14,098 nt of DNA, taken from Azonexus sp. Lineage in GTDB: Bacteria; Pseudomonadota; Gammaproteobacteria; Burkholderiales; Rhodocyclaceae. The translations under genes and the position numbers were made by a program. The DNA is taken from positions 1 through 14,098 of the forward strand of contig JAKLLI010000017.1 of NCBI GenBank assembly GCA_023150195.1. Direction: 5' to 3'. Positions 1-9,021 of this stretch are shown here, in pieces. Below the pieces are notes generated by a model. That model was given only the letters and a program-made list of their open reading frames with translations. It was not told the origin of the DNA and did no database searches. Every line of letters begins with the position of its first letter. The stretch's first letter is position 1.

Positions 1-1806
1 GCCTCGGATGACACCGAGCGCATGCTGGAAGCCTTGCAGGCGCTGGGCGTTGGCGTAAAGCATCTGGGTGACGAGCACTGGCTGATCCAGGGGTGCGGTG
101 GCCAGTTTCCGGTACGTCAGGCCGAATTGTTTCTCGGCAATGCCGGCACTGCCTTTCGGCCGCTGACGGCCGCGCTGGCGCTGGCCGGCGGTGACTATGT
201 GCTGAAGGGTGTGGCGCGCATGCACGAACGTCCGATTGGCGACCTCGTCGAGGGTTTGCGCCAGTTGGGGGCCGATGTCACCTATTTGGGCAACGAGGGC
301 TACCCGCCGCTGCATCTCAAGCCAGCGGTGATTCGCCCTGAGGGTTCGGTGAAGGTCCGTGGTGATGTGTCGAGCCAGTTCCTGACAGGCTTGTTGATGG
401 CTTTGCCCTTGCTGGGCGAGACGGTCACGGTCGACGTTGTCGGTGAGCTGATTTCCAAGCCCTATATCGAAATCACGCTGGCAACGATGGCGCGGTTTGG
501 TGTGCAGGTGGAGCGTGAGGGCTGGCAGCGTTTCACGGTCAAGGCTGGCAGTCGCTATGTGTCGCCGGGCACGGTGTACGTCGAAGGGGATGCGTCGTCT
601 GCCTCCTATTTCCTGGCGCTGGGCGCCATCGGTGGCGGACCGGTTCGGGTCGAAGGGGTGGGGCGTGACTCCATTCAGGGGGATGTGCGTTTCGCTGATG
701 CCTTGATGCAAATGGGCGCCTGGATCGAGATGGGGCCGAACTGGATGGAAGCGAGTGCGCCCGAAGGCGGCTTGCTGGGCGTGGATCTGGACTGCAATCA
801 CATTCCTGATGCGGCCATGACGCTGGCGACGGCAGCGCTTTTTGCCAAGGGCAGTACGACACTGCGCAATATTGCGAGCTGGCGGGTCAAGGAAACCGAC
901 CGTATTGCCGCCATGGCGACCGAGTTGCGCAAACTGGGTGCCGAGGTGGTGGAGCAGGAAGACAGCATTTGTGTGACACCGGTGGCACGTCTTGTTTCCC
1001 CGCCGGAGGGTATCGATACCTATGACGATCACCGGATGGCCATGTGTTTTTCGCTGGCCGCTTTCGGCACCCCCTTGCGCATCAACGATCCCCAATGTGT
1101 CGGTAAAACCTTTCCCGATTATTTCGAGCGCTTCGCCAAGGTGGCGCAAGCCGCGCCGGTGATTGCCATCGACGGCCCCTCGGCGTCCGGCAAAGGCACG
1201 GTGGCGGCGCGAGTCGCTGCGGCACTGGGCTATACCTATCTGGATTCTGGTGCCCTGTATCGCTTGACCGCGCTCGCGGCCCATCGCGCCGGCGTGGATT
1301 GGGGCGACGAACCTGCCGTGGCGGCGATTGCCAGTGGACTTGATGTGGTTTTCAACGGTGACGATATCTTGCTCGATGGCGTGGCTGTCGGTGATGCGAT
1401 CCGCACCGAATCCATGTCCGCCGGGGCTTCCCGCGTGGCGGCGCTCCCGGCGGTACGCGAGGCCTTGCTCTTCCGTCAGCGGATTTTCAACCGGGCACCG
1501 GGCCTGGTAGGCGATGGTCGGGATATGGGCTCGGTCGTCTTCCCCGCAGCCAGGTTGAAAGTCTTTCTCACCGCCAGTGCGGAAGCACGTGCCGAGCGAC
1601 GCTATAAGCAGTTGATCAGCAAAGGTTTCTCTGCTAATCTCCCGGACCTTCTGGCAGACCTGCGGGAACGTGATGCGCGCGATTCGCAGCGCAGCGTTGC
1701 GCCACTCTGTCAGGAGGCGGATGCCAGGTTGCTCGACACGACCTCTCTCACCATCGATGAAGCGGTGAATCAGGTCCTTGTTTGGGCGGCGGAAGCTGCG
1801 CAGTAA
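1..1806 (+). CDS. aroA-cmk: Bifunctional EPSP synthase / cytidylate kinase, 5' partial
   Basis: One open frame of 601 visible codons joins two enzymes. The first is 3-phosphoshikimate 1-carboxyvinyltransferase, the sixth shikimate-pathway step, which adds enolpyruvate from PEP to shikimate-3-phosphate. The second is CMP/dCMP kinase. The frame is open from base 1 ([12 protein letters not shown]), so roughly the first 45 AroA residues, including the usual N-terminal Lys-Ser-Arg substrate site, lie outside the window. AroA landmarks follow in order: NAGTAFRPL (nt 139 on), [75 protein letters not shown] and [11 protein letters not shown]. The AroA part ends near nt 1155. The Cmk part follows at once with PVIAIDG and the P-loop GPSASGKGT (nt 1174-1200), then [21 protein letters not shown] and [11 protein letters not shown]. 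It is about 216 residues, close to a stand-alone Cmk. The same fusion is annotated in other betaproteobacteria, as I recall. It ends 87 nt before rpsA. Confidence 0.95.
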   Translation, partial: ASDDTERMLEALQALGVGVKHLGDEHWLIQGCGGQFPVRQAELFLGNAGTAFRPLTAALALAGGDYVLKGVARMHERPIGDLVEGLRQLGADVTYLGNEGYPPLHLKPAVIRPEGSVKVRGDVSSQFLTGLLMALPLLGETVTVDVVGELISKPYIEITLATMARFGVQVEREGWQRFTVKAGSRYVSPGTVYVEGDASSASYFLALGAIGGGPVRVEGVGRDSIQGDVRFADALMQMGAWIEMGPNWMEASAPEGGLLGVDLDCNHIPDAAMTLATAALFAKGSTTLRNIASWRVKETDRIAAMATELRKLGAEVVEQEDSICVTPVARLVSPPEGIDTYDDHRMAMCFSLAAFGTPLRINDPQCVGKTFPDYFERFAKVAQAAPVIAIDGPSASGKGTVAARVAAALGYTYLDSGALYRLTALAAHRAGVDWGDEPAVAAIASGLDVVFNGDDILLDGVAVGDAIRTESMSAGASRVAALPAVREALLFRQRIFNRAPGLVGDGRDMGSVVFPAARLKVFLTASAEARAERRYKQLISKGFSANLPDLLADLRERDARDSQRSVAPLCQEADARLLDTTSLTIDEAVNQVLVWAAEAAQ

Positions 1807-1812
1807 GGCATT

Positions 1813-1843
1813 GCCGGTCCACCGGGCCGGCGATGTGTTTTTT
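1813..1843 (+). terminator. Possible weak terminator or attenuator between aroA-cmk and rpsA
   Basis: GCCGGTCC (1813-1820) pairs with GGGCCGGC (1824-1831), with one G-U pair and an ACC loop. Six T's follow at 1838-1843. Six other bases separate stem and T-run, which is unfavourable for a textbook intrinsic terminator. It may attenuate read-through or simply be leader structure ahead of rpsA. Confidence 0.35.
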
Positions 1844-1893
1844 AACCTCAACCCGCTGTGTGCTTCGGTGCATGGCAAGAAAGTCTGTCCGTA

Positions 1894-3570
1894 ATGGAAT
1901 CTTTTGCTCAACTTTTTGAAGAATCCCTGGCTCGCCAGGAAATGCGTCAAGGCGAAGTCATCACCGCTGAAGTGATGGCCATCGACCACAATTTCGTCGT
2001 GGTCAATGCCGGCCTGAAATCGGAATCCTATGTTCCGCTCGAAGAATTCCTGAATGATCAGGGTGAGATCGAAGTCAAGGAAGGCGACTTCGTTCAAGTT
2101 GCCATCGAAATGCTTGAAGACGGCTACGGCGCCACGCGCCTGTCCCGCGATCGCGCCAAGCGCATCGCTGCCTGGAACTTCCTGGAAGTTGCACTGAACG
2201 AAAACACCCTGGTCTCCGGCACCATCACCGGCAAGGTCAAGGGCGGCCTCACCGTCATGTCCAACGGCGTCCGTGCGTTCCTGCCGGGTTCCCTGGTTGA
2301 CATGCGTCCGGTCAAGGACACCACCCCGTACGAAGGCAAGACCCTGGAATTCAAGGTCATCAAGCTGGATCGCAAGCGCAACAATGTCGTGCTGTCCCGC
2401 CGTGCCGTTCTGGAAGCCACCGCTGACAAGGATCGCGAAAAGCTTCTCGAAAACCTCAAGGAAGGTACCGTCGTCAAGGGTATCGTCAAGAACATCACCG
2501 ACTACGGCGCATTCGTCGATCTGGGCGGCATCGATGGTCTGCTGCACATCACCGACCTGGCCTGGCGCCGTGTCCGTCACCCGTCCGAAGTGCTGGCCGT
2601 GGGCGACGAAGTCACCGCCAAGATCCTCAAGTTCGACGCAGAAAAGAACCGCGTTTCCCTGGGCATGAAGCAACTGGGCGACGATCCGTGGGTTGGCATT
2701 GGCCGCCGTTATCCGGCCGGCACCCGTCTGTTCGGCAAGGTCACCAACCTGACCGATTACGGTGGCTTTGTTGAAATCGAACAAGGTATCGAAGGTCTGG
2801 TGCACGTGTCCGAAATGGATTGGACCAACAAGAACGTTCATCCGTCCAAGGTCGTTTCCCTGGGTGACGAAGTTGAAGTCATGATCCTGGAAATCGACGA
2901 AGAGCGTCGTCGTATCTCCCTGGGCATGAAGCAGTGCCAGCCGAACCCGTGGGATGAGTTCGCGATGAACCAGAAGAAGGGTGACAAGGTCAAGGGCGCG
3001 ATCAAGTCCATCACCGACTTCGGTATCTTCATCGGTCTGCCCGGTGGCATCGATGGCCTGGTTCACCTGTCCGACCTGTCCTGGTCCGCGACCGGCGAAG
3101 AAGCCATCCGCAACTTCAAGAAGGGTGACGAAGTCGAGGCTGTCGTGCTCGGTATCGATGTCGAGAAGGAACGTATCTCCCTGGGTATCAAGCAGCTCGA
3201 CGGTGATCCGTACGCCAACTTCATTGCAACCCACGAAAAGAACAGCATCGTTCGCGGCACCGTCAAGACGGTTGACGCACGCGGCGCCGTGCTCACCCTG
3301 GATGGCGAAAACGAAGCCTACCTGCGTGCTTCCGAGTTCTCCCGTGATCGTATCGACGACCTGTCCCAACACCTCAAGGTGGGCGACGAAGTCGAAGCCA
3401 TGATCATCAACGTGGATCGCAAGACCCGTGGCATCAGCCTCTCCATCAAGGCCAAGGATCAAGCCGAACAGCACGAAGCCATGCAGAAGTTCTCTGCTGA
3501 CTCTTCCGCCGCTGCCGGTACGACCAACCTGGGCGCACTGTTGAAGGCCAAGCTGAACCAGCAAGGCTGA
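1894..3570 (+). CDS. rpsA: 30S ribosomal protein S1
   Basis: Ribosomal protein S1 binds mRNA on the 30S subunit and helps initiate translation of structured or weak-Shine-Dalgarno messages. The 558-residue product matches the E. coli length (557) and resembles it throughout. It starts [12 protein letters not shown] and has six S1-type repeats. Family landmarks include [68 protein letters not shown] and [10 protein letters not shown]. The frame stays open 12 codons further upstream to nt 1858, but conserved sequence begins at the ATG at 1894. The ribosome site there is poor: only an AAGAAAG-like stretch about 10 nt upstream. A weak site fits the known autogenous control of E. coli rpsA. Codon choice looks more biased, rich in wobble-C codons, than in neighbouring genes, as expected of a very highly expressed gene. 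ihfB follows after 12 nt. Confidence 0.98.
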   Translation: MESFAQLFEESLARQEMRQGEVITAEVMAIDHNFVVVNAGLKSESYVPLEEFLNDQGEIEVKEGDFVQVAIEMLEDGYGATRLSRDRAKRIAAWNFLEVALNENTLVSGTITGKVKGGLTVMSNGVRAFLPGSLVDMRPVKDTTPYEGKTLEFKVIKLDRKRNNVVLSRRAVLEATADKDREKLLENLKEGTVVKGIVKNITDYGAFVDLGGIDGLLHITDLAWRRVRHPSEVLAVGDEVTAKILKFDAEKNRVSLGMKQLGDDPWVGIGRRYPAGTRLFGKVTNLTDYGGFVEIEQGIEGLVHVSEMDWTNKNVHPSKVVSLGDEVEVMILEIDEERRRISLGMKQCQPNPWDEFAMNQKKGDKVKGAIKSITDFGIFIGLPGGIDGLVHLSDLSWSATGEEAIRNFKKGDEVEAVVLGIDVEKERISLGIKQLDGDPYANFIATHEKNSIVRGTVKTVDARGAVLTLDGENEAYLRASEFSRDRIDDLSQHLKVGDEVEAMIINVDRKTRGISLSIKAKDQAEQHEAMQKFSADSSAAAGTTNLGALLKAKLNQQG

Positions 3571-3582
3571 TAAGGCGACAGC

Positions 3583-3867
3583 ATGACCAAATCCGAGCTC
3601 ATCGCCAGGCTAGCGGAGCGGTTTCCGCAGCTGGTGGCGAAGGATGCCGATTTCGCAGTCAAGATGATTCTCGATGCGATGTCCGAGGCCCTGGTGCGCG
3701 GCGATCGCATCGAAATCCGCGGATTTGGCAGCTTCGCGCTCAACTACCGGCCGCCGCGCGTTGGACGTAACCCGAAATCCGGGGACAAGGTCAGCGTACC
3801 GGCAAAATGGGTTCCCCATTTCAAGGCGGGCAAGGAATTGCGCGAACGGGTCGATCAGTCGATCTGA
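3583..3867 (+). CDS. ihfB: Integration host factor subunit beta
   Basis: This is the small DNA-bending protein that pairs with IhfA to form IHF, a nucleoid protein that bends DNA sharply at specific sites in transcription, replication and recombination. It has 94 residues, the usual length. It shows the HU/IHF fold throughout: an N-terminal helical half ([17 protein letters not shown]), then [14 protein letters not shown] and the DNA-arm signature [10 protein letters not shown], then [14 protein letters not shown]. The [12 protein letters not shown] arm and the C-terminal [10 protein letters not shown] favour IHF-beta over HU or IHF-alpha. The rpsA-ihfB order is conserved across many proteobacteria. 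The start is supported by AAGG at 3572-3575, 7 nt upstream. A strong terminator lies 29 nt after the stop. Confidence 0.97.
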   Translation: MTKSELIARLAERFPQLVAKDADFAVKMILDAMSEALVRGDRIEIRGFGSFALNYRPPRVGRNPKSGDKVSVPAKWVPHFKAGKELRERVDQSI

Positions 3868-3886
3868 CGTCGGGCTTGGCCCAATG

Positions 3887-3895
3887 TGGTAGATT
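3887..3895 (+). promoter_or_regulatory. Candidate extended -10 promoter for lapA
   Basis: TGGTAGATT fits the extended -10 pattern (TGn followed by a TATAAT-like hexamer, TAGATT at 3890-3895). I see no good -35 hexamer 16-18 nt upstream, although extended -10 promoters can do without one. The predicted start near 3902 would fall inside the left arm of the ihfB terminator. This is based only on motif match and position. Confidence 0.3.
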
Positions 3896-3896
3896 C

Positions 3897-3923
3897 GGGG
3901 CAGTGATTCACTGCCCCGTTTTT
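3897..3923 (+). terminator. Rho-independent terminator after ihfB
   Basis: GGGGCAGTG (3897-3905) pairs perfectly with CACTGCCCC (3909-3917) around an ATT loop. One G and then five T's follow at 3919-3923. The G+C-rich 9-bp stem plus T-run is a classic intrinsic terminator. It lies between ihfB and lapA, separating the ribosomal unit from the lipopolysaccharide unit. Confidence 0.88.
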
Positions 3924-3933
3924 ATTGGAATTC

Positions 3934-4215
3934 ATGACGCTATTGACTTGGGCCGCAAGGCTCTTTCTTTTTGTGGTGCTGGTGACGTTTGCTTTACGGA
4001 ATACCGCACCGGTGACCCTGAATTTTGTTCAGGACCATGTATGGCAGGCACCTTTGGTGGTGGTCCTGCTGGTTTTTTTTGCCGCAGGCACCGCGATGGG
4101 ACTGTTGGCGATGTCCGGGGTGGTGTTTCGCCAGCGCCGGGAAATTTCCCGCCTCAAGCAATTGCAAGAGGCTCGGGGTGCTGAGATCACTGAACTCCCT
4201 CCGCCCATCCTATGA
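3934..4215 (+). CDS. lapA: LapA-family inner-membrane protein (DUF1049)
   Basis: This small membrane protein of 93 residues is the usual partner of LapB (E. coli YciS), linked to lipopolysaccharide assembly. Two hydrophobic segments are visible, residues about 5-22 and 38-61. They flank RNTAPVTLNFV, typical of the family. A charged, likely coiled, cytoplasmic tail follows (RQRREISRLKQLQEA). I chose the ATG at 3934; a TTG at 3925 is in frame but starts only 2 nt after the terminator T-run. The ribosome site is weak either way (GGAA at 3927-3930 is too close). The stop TGA overlaps the lapB ATG in the tetramer ATGA, so translational coupling is likely. Function is inferred from family and context, since LapA's biochemical role is poorly known. 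Confidence 0.88.
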   Translation: MTLLTWAARLFLFVVLVTFALRNTAPVTLNFVQDHVWQAPLVVVLLVFFAAGTAMGLLAMSGVVFRQRREISRLKQLQEARGAEITELPPPIL

Positions 4216-5384
4216 ATGAATTGCTCGATTACTGGCAGCTGCTGCTGATTCCCCTATTTTTTGGACTTGGCTGGATGGCCGCCCGGGTGGATATGCGGCA
4301 GGTGGTGCACGAGTCCCGTGCCTTGCCGCGCTCCTATTTCCAGGGGCTGAATTTTCTCCTGAACGAACAGCCGGATAAGGCGATTGATGCCTTTCTCGAG
4401 GTCGCGAAAGTCGACTCACAGACTGTCGAACTGTACTTTGCCCTAGGCAACCTGTTTCGCCGCCGGGGTGAAACCGAACGTGCCATCCGCATGCATCAGA
4501 GCCTGCTCGATCTACCGGATGTTGAGGAAAGTATCCGGCTGCATGCGCTGGTCGAACTGGGACAGGATTTCCTGAAGGCGGGCTTGCTGGATCGTGCCGA
4601 GGAAATATTCAACAAATTGCAGGGCACGTCCCATGCGCTGGAGGCCAAGCGCAATCTGCTGGAAATCTATCAGCTCGGCAAGGAATGGCAGAAGGCCATC
4701 GATATTGCGCGTGAGGTGCCGGAAATCGCCTCGCATCGCGAGGTAGCTGAATATTATTGTGAACTGGCGGCAACCGAGATCATGCGCTCCTCCCCGGAAG
4801 CGGCGCGGCGCTATCTCGAGGTGGCGGTTCAGGAAAACCGTAAGTGCGTTCGCGCCAGCATCCTGCAAGGGGATTTACTGGTTCAGGAAGGACGTCATCA
4901 GGACGCGATCAAGATCTGGCAAGGCATCGAGCTCCAGGACCCCAGCTATCTGGCGCTGGTGGCTCAGCGCCTGTTGGAGGCCTATCGCCGCCTGTCACGA
5001 CTGCCTGAAGGCGTGGCGCTGCTGGGCGGCTATCTGGAGCGTTATCCTTCGCTCGACTTGCTGGATGTGGTGTATCAGCTGGTGCTGGAGAGCGAAGGCA
5101 ATGAAGCGGCGTACCGCATGGTGCGCACCGAATTGCAGCGCAATCCGACGCTGCTTGGGCTGGAAAAGCTGATGAGCGCCCGTCTGCCGCTGGCGCCGAA
5201 CGATGTGCGGGGTGATGTTGAGCTCGCGAAAACCATCGTTCAGGGCTATACCCGCCGCCTGTCCCGTTATCGCTGCAACAGTTGCGGTTTCAAGGCACGC
5301 CAGTTTTATTGGCGCTGTCCGGCCTGCGGCGGCTGGGAAACCAATTCGCCGCGCCGCAGCGAAGAATTCGATCAGAACTTGTAG
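4212..5384 (+). CDS. lapB: Lipopolysaccharide assembly protein LapB
   Basis: LapB (YciM) is an inner-membrane-anchored TPR protein. In E. coli it adjusts lipopolysaccharide synthesis by promoting FtsH-dependent degradation of LpxC. The product has 390 residues against 389 in E. coli. An N-terminal membrane anchor lies at about residues 6-24 (YWQLLLIPLFFGLGWMAA), followed by helical TPR-like repeats over most of the length, for example KAIDAFLEVAKVDSQTVELY and RAEEIFNKLQG. The C-terminus is a rubredoxin-like metal knot with Cys355-x2-Cys358 and Cys369-x2-Cys372, as in the family. Its ATG overlaps the lapA stop. In E. coli pyrF follows lapB; here the next genes make the heptose of the lipopolysaccharide core, which strengthens the functional link. 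Confidence 0.96.
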   Translation: MNELLDYWQLLLIPLFFGLGWMAARVDMRQVVHESRALPRSYFQGLNFLLNEQPDKAIDAFLEVAKVDSQTVELYFALGNLFRRRGETERAIRMHQSLLDLPDVEESIRLHALVELGQDFLKAGLLDRAEEIFNKLQGTSHALEAKRNLLEIYQLGKEWQKAIDIAREVPEIASHREVAEYYCELAATEIMRSSPEAARRYLEVAVQENRKCVRASILQGDLLVQEGRHQDAIKIWQGIELQDPSYLALVAQRLLEAYRRLSRLPEGVALLGGYLERYPSLDLLDVVYQLVLESEGNEAAYRMVRTELQRNPTLLGLEKLMSARLPLAPNDVRGDVELAKTIVQGYTRRLSRYRCNSCGFKARQFYWRCPACGGWETNSPRRSEEFDQNL

Positions 5385-5391
5385 GATCAAC

Positions 5392-6318
5392 ATGTTGAAT
5401 AAATTGACGCAGGTGCGCCTGCTGGTGGTTGGCGATGTCATGCTGGACCGTTACTGGTTCGGCGATGTCAGCCGGATTTCCCCTGAAGCGCCGGTGCCGG
5501 TGGTCAAGGTCGAGCGCATGGAAGAGCGACTGGGCGGTGCGGCCAATGTGGCCCGCAACGCGGCTTCGCTTGGCGCACAAACCACCTTGCTGTCGGTGGT
5601 GGGCGATGACGAGGCCGGACGTACGCTCGGTCGACTGCTTGCCGAGGGCGAAATTGCGGCGGATTTGCAGGTAGACCGTGAGATCGATACCACGGTGAAG
5701 TTGCGGGTGATTGGTCGCCAGCAGCAATTGCTGCGCATTGATTTCGAAACCACGCCTTCCCACGAAATCCTGCAAGCCAAACTGGCCGAGTTCGAGCGCC
5801 GTGTGGCCGATTGTGATGTGGTCATTCTGTCGGATTACGGCAAGGGCGGCCTGACGCATATCGCCGACATGATTCGTCTGGCGCGGGCGGCCGCCAAGCC
5901 GGTATTGGTTGATCCCAAGGGCGACGAGTGGGGGAAATATGCCGGGGCCACCGTCATTACCCCGAATCGCTCGGAGCTCAAGGAAGTGGTGGGTAGTTGG
6001 GCGTCGGAGGAGGAACTGGTTGCCAAGGCGCGCAAATTGCGTGGCGATCTGGGCCTGGAGGCCTTGCTCGTCACGCGCAGCGAGGAGGGGATGACCCTGT
6101 TCGCCGACGATGCGGCTTACCATCAGGCGGCACAGGCGCGTGAGGTGTTTGATGTATCCGGTGCCGGCGATACCGTGATCGCAACGCTGGCCGTCATGCT
6201 GGCGGCGGGCGCCGATTGGGCGGAAGCGATCCGCGTTGCCAACATCGCTGCCGGCATCGTTGTCGGTAAACTGGGCACTGCTGTCGTTACCCGCGAAGAA
6301 ATCGCGGGTGCACTCTGA
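5392..6318 (+). CDS. rfaE1: D-glycero-beta-D-manno-heptose-7-phosphate kinase
   Basis: This PfkB/ribokinase-family kinase phosphorylates heptose-7-phosphate to the 1,7-bisphosphate in ADP-heptose synthesis for the lipopolysaccharide inner core. The 308-residue product starts [22 protein letters not shown]. It shows [15 protein letters not shown], the acceptor-side [31 protein letters not shown], and the catalytic signature DVSGAGDT with Asp260 as the likely base. It stops at the end of the kinase domain, whereas E. coli HldE (477 residues) continues into an adenylyltransferase. This is therefore the split form (also called hldA), and an rfaE2/hldC partner should be elsewhere. An upstream in-frame start at 5203 lies inside lapB. 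The ATG at 5392 is preferred because AGGA (5383-5386) sits 5 nt before it and the conserved protein begins there. Confidence 0.95.
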   Translation: MLNKLTQVRLLVVGDVMLDRYWFGDVSRISPEAPVPVVKVERMEERLGGAANVARNAASLGAQTTLLSVVGDDEAGRTLGRLLAEGEIAADLQVDREIDTTVKLRVIGRQQQLLRIDFETTPSHEILQAKLAEFERRVADCDVVILSDYGKGGLTHIADMIRLARAAAKPVLVDPKGDEWGKYAGATVITPNRSELKEVVGSWASEEELVAKARKLRGDLGLEALLVTRSEEGMTLFADDAAYHQAAQAREVFDVSGAGDTVIATLAVMLAAGADWAEAIRVANIAAGIVVGKLGTAVVTREEIAGAL

Positions 6319-6328
6319 GGAATTCACC

Positions 6329-7327
6329 ATGTATACAGTTGTTACCGGCGCTGCCGGCTTTATCGGTTCCAATATCGTCAAGGCGCTGAATCAGCGGGGC
6401 GTGACCAAGATCATTGCGGTCGATAACCTGACCAAGGCAGATAAGTTCAAGAACCTGATCGATTGCGAAATCGCCGATTACATCGACAAGCAGGATTTCA
6501 TCGAGCGGATTCAGGCTGGCCATTTTGATGGCGAGGTTGAGGCCATCCTGCACGAAGGCGCGTGTTCCGACACCATGGAAACCGATGGCCGTTACATGAT
6601 GGAGAACAACTACCGTTACTCCACCATCCTCCTCGACTGGTGTCAGGATCAGGATGTGCAGTTCCTGTACGCCTCGTCGGCAGCCACTTACGGGGCTTCC
6701 TCAGTGTTCCGCGAGGAGCGGGAATTCGAGGGGCCGCTCAACGTGTATGGCTATTCCAAATTCCTCTTTGATCAGATCGTGCGTCAGCGGCTGGCCCAGG
6801 ATCCTTCATCGCAAATCGTGGGTTTCCGCTACTTCAACGTCTATGGCCCGCGTGAGATGCACAAGGGACGCATGGCCTCGGTCGCTTTTCACAACTTCAA
6901 CCAGTTCCGTGCTGACGGCAAGGTCAAGCTGTTTGAAGGCTCACATGGCTACGACAACGGCGGTCAGATGCGCGACTTTGTGTTTGTCGGCGATGTTGCC
7001 AAGGTCAATCTGTTCTTCCTTGACCATCCGGAAAAATCCGGGATTTTCAACCTCGGTTCCGGCCGGGCGCAGAGTTTCAATGACGTGGCCGTGGCTGCGG
7101 TCAACGGCTGCCGCAAGGCAAAAAATGAGGCCGCGCTGTCGCTGGACGAATTGCGGGCACAGGGTTTGCTGGAGTACGTGGCCTTCCCGGAAGCCTTGAA
7201 GGGCAAGTATCAGGCATTCACGCAAGCCGACCTCACCAAGCTGCGGGCTGCCGGTTACGATGCGCCGATGTCGACCGTGGAAGAAGGTGTTTCCCAATAT
7301 ATCGATTGGCTCCATCAGCATGTATAA
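6329..7327 (+). CDS. rfaD: ADP-L-glycero-D-manno-heptose 6-epimerase
   Basis: This extended short-chain dehydrogenase-type enzyme (also called HldD) converts ADP-D-glycero-D-manno-heptose to the L-glycero form, the last step of ADP-heptose supply. It has 332 residues. The N-terminal Rossmann motif [10 protein letters not shown] (Gly7, Gly10, Gly13) binds [13 protein letters not shown] carries Ser116, and VYGYSKF provides the catalytic Tyr140-x3-Lys144 pair, at the same positions as in E. coli Hld[13 protein letters not shown] with Lys179 is also family-typical. The real start is the ATG at 6329, preceded by TGAGGAA (6316-6322), which overlaps the rfaE1 stop; upstream in-frame codons lie inside rfaE1. 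The last 8 nt overlap cysM. It acts downstream of the neighbouring kinase in the same pathway. Confidence 0.97.
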   Translation: MYTVVTGAAGFIGSNIVKALNQRGVTKIIAVDNLTKADKFKNLIDCEIADYIDKQDFIERIQAGHFDGEVEAILHEGACSDTMETDGRYMMENNYRYSTILLDWCQDQDVQFLYASSAATYGASSVFREEREFEGPLNVYGYSKFLFDQIVRQRLAQDPSSQIVGFRYFNVYGPREMHKGRMASVAFHNFNQFRADGKVKLFEGSHGYDNGGQMRDFVFVGDVAKVNLFFLDHPEKSGIFNLGSGRAQSFNDVAVAAVNGCRKAKNEAALSLDELRAQGLLEYVAFPEALKGKYQAFTQADLTKLRAAGYDAPMSTVEEGVSQYIDWLHQHV

Positions 7328-8219
7328 AACCCTTCAGGATTTTGTCGGCAATACGCCGCTGGTCCAATTGCAACGTATCCCGGGGGCGGACAACGTTCGC
7401 CGTGGCAATGTCATCCTGGCCAAGCTGGAAGGGAATAACCCCGCCGGATCAGTCAAGGACAGGCCGGCCCTGTCGATGATCCAGCACGCCGAAGCGCGCG
7501 GCGAGATTCAGCCCGGCGACACGCTGATCGAAGCCACCTCCGGTAATACCGGGATTGCGCTGGCGATGGCGGCCGCGATCAAGGGCTACAAGATGATTCT
7601 GGTGATGCCTGAAAACCAGAGCATTGAACGGCGCCAGAGCATGCGGGCCTATGGCGCCGAACTGGTATTGACGCCCAAGGATGGCGGCATGGAGCTGTGC
7701 CGCGATGTTGCCGAGCGCATGCGCGATGAAGGCAAGGGCATCATCCTCGATCAGTTTGCCAATCCCGATAACCCGCGCGCCCACATTGAAGGCACCGGGC
7801 CGGAAATCTGGCGCGATACCGCCGGCCAGATCACGCATTTTGTGTCCAGTATGGGGACGACCGGCACGATCATGGGGACGTCCACCTTCCTGAAGGCGCA
7901 AAATCCAGCCATTCAGATTGTTGGGTGCCAGCCCATGGATGGCAGCCAGATTCCGGGCATCCGTAAATGGCCGGAAGCCTATCTGCCCAGGATTTACGAC
8001 AAAACACATGTCGACCGTATCGAGTATGTGAGTCAGGCCGATGCCGAAGCCATGACGCGACGCCTGGCGGTGGAAGAAGGCATCTTTGCCGGCATTTCCT
8101 CTGGCGGTGCACTGGCGGTAGCGTTGCGTCTCTCTCAGGCGCTGGAAAACGCCACCATTGTTTCCATCGTTTGTGATCGGGGCGACCGTTATTTGTCGAC
8201 CGGGGTTTTCCCGGCATGA
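7320..8219 (+). CDS. cysM: Cysteine synthase B (O-acetylserine sulfhydrylase B)
   Basis: This PLP-dependent enzyme makes cysteine from O-acetylserine and sulfide; the CysM type can also use thiosulfate. The 299-residue product starts [20 protein letters not shown]. The PLP lysine is Lys46 in [11 protein letters not shown]. The substrate loop [11 protein letters not shown] and the phosphate-binding [13 protein letters not shown] follow. [16 protein letters not shown] and the segment [20 protein letters not shown] look like CysM rather than Cys[17 protein letters not shown] lies near the C-terminus. Its ATG lies inside the last codons of rfaD (8-nt overlap), and its TGA overlaps the next gene's ATG, so translation is probably coupled both ways. 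A role in lipopolysaccharide is not implied; the link is positional. Confidence 0.95.
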   Translation: MYKTLQDFVGNTPLVQLQRIPGADNVRRGNVILAKLEGNNPAGSVKDRPALSMIQHAEARGEIQPGDTLIEATSGNTGIALAMAAAIKGYKMILVMPENQSIERRQSMRAYGAELVLTPKDGGMELCRDVAERMRDEGKGIILDQFANPDNPRAHIEGTGPEIWRDTAGQITHFVSSMGTTGTIMGTSTFLKAQNPAIQIVGCQPMDGSQIPGIRKWPEAYLPRIYDKTHVDRIEYVSQADAEAMTRRLAVEEGIFAGISSGGALAVALRLSQALENATIVSIVCDRGDRYLSTGVFPA

Positions 8220-9001
8220 AACCGGTGCTGGTATTCGACATCGAGACGATTCCCGATGTCGCGGGATTTCGTCGTCTGAATGATCTGCCGGGTGAGCTTT
8301 CCGACGCCGAGGTCGCCGCGCTGGCCTTTCAGCAGCGGCGTGCGAAAACCGGCAGCGACTTCATCCAGTTGCACCTGCAGCGGGTAGTGGCCATTTCCTG
8401 CGTGCTGCGCACCATCGAGGGCTTCAAGGTCTGGTCGCTGGCTGAACCAGCACTCGACGAGGCTGCCATCATCCAGCGCTTCTTTGATGGCATCGAGAAA
8501 TTCACGCCGCAGATCGTTTCCTGGAATGGGGGCGGCTTCGATCTTCCCGTTCTCCATTATCGCGGCATGCTCCATGGTGTCTCAGCACCGCGGTATTGGG
8601 ACATGGGCGAGGGCGACTACGCAGACTCCCGCGATTTCAAGTGGAACAATTACATCAGCCGCTATCACACCCGGCATCTTGATTTGATGGACTTGCTGGC
8701 CATGTACAACGGGCGGGCCAATGCGCCGCTGGACGAACTGGCCAAGCTCTTCGGTTTTCCCGGCAAACTGGGCATGGATGGCAGCAAGGTGTGGGAAGCC
8801 TGGCAGGCCGGTCAGGCCGCCGAGATTCGCGACTACTGCGAAACCGACGTGGTCAATACCTATCTGGTCTACAACCGTTTCCGGCGCATGCGCGGCGAAT
8901 TGTCGGCGGCTGAAGAAGCGGCCGAGATTGATTTCGTCAAAGCCCAACTGGGTAAGATCGACGCGCCCCACTGGCGCGAGTTTCTTGCGGCCTGGGGCTG
9001 A
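8216..9001 (+). CDS. PolB-type 3'-5' exonuclease (DnaQ-like superfamily)
   Basis: This is a predicted 3'-5' exonuclease of the DEDDy type, in the family resembling the proofreading domain of family B DNA polymerases. The 261 residues hold all three motifs: Exo I VFDIET with Asp8 and Glu10; Exo [14 protein letters not shown] with Asn104 and Asp109; and Exo [15 protein letters not shown] with Tyr207-x3-Asp211. There is no polymerase domain, so it is a free-standing nuclease. The nucleic-acid substrate is unknown; repair or RNA trimming are both possible. The ATG overlaps the cysM stop (ATGA), making it the last gene of the lapA-to-exonuclease run. The ppa promoter begins about 20 nt after its stop. 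Confidence 0.88.
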   Translation: MKPVLVFDIETIPDVAGFRRLNDLPGELSDAEVAALAFQQRRAKTGSDFIQLHLQRVVAISCVLRTIEGFKVWSLAEPALDEAAIIQRFFDGIEKFTPQIVSWNGGGFDLPVLHYRGMLHGVSAPRYWDMGEGDYADSRDFKWNNYISRYHTRHLDLMDLLAMYNGRANAPLDELAKLFGFPGKLGMDGSKVWEAWQAGQAAEIRDYCETDVVNTYLVYNRFRRMRGELSAAEEAAEIDFVKAQLGKIDAPHWREFLAAWG

Positions 9002-9021
9002 TTGATGGCGCCGATGGGCGC

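Noticed and set aside
5290..6381. Long minus-strand open frame (363 codons) opposite rfaE1
   Set aside because: It is a shadow of rfaE1 codon bias, covers the end of lapB and start of rfaD, and encodes no recognisable motif. The plus-strand kinase is unambiguous.
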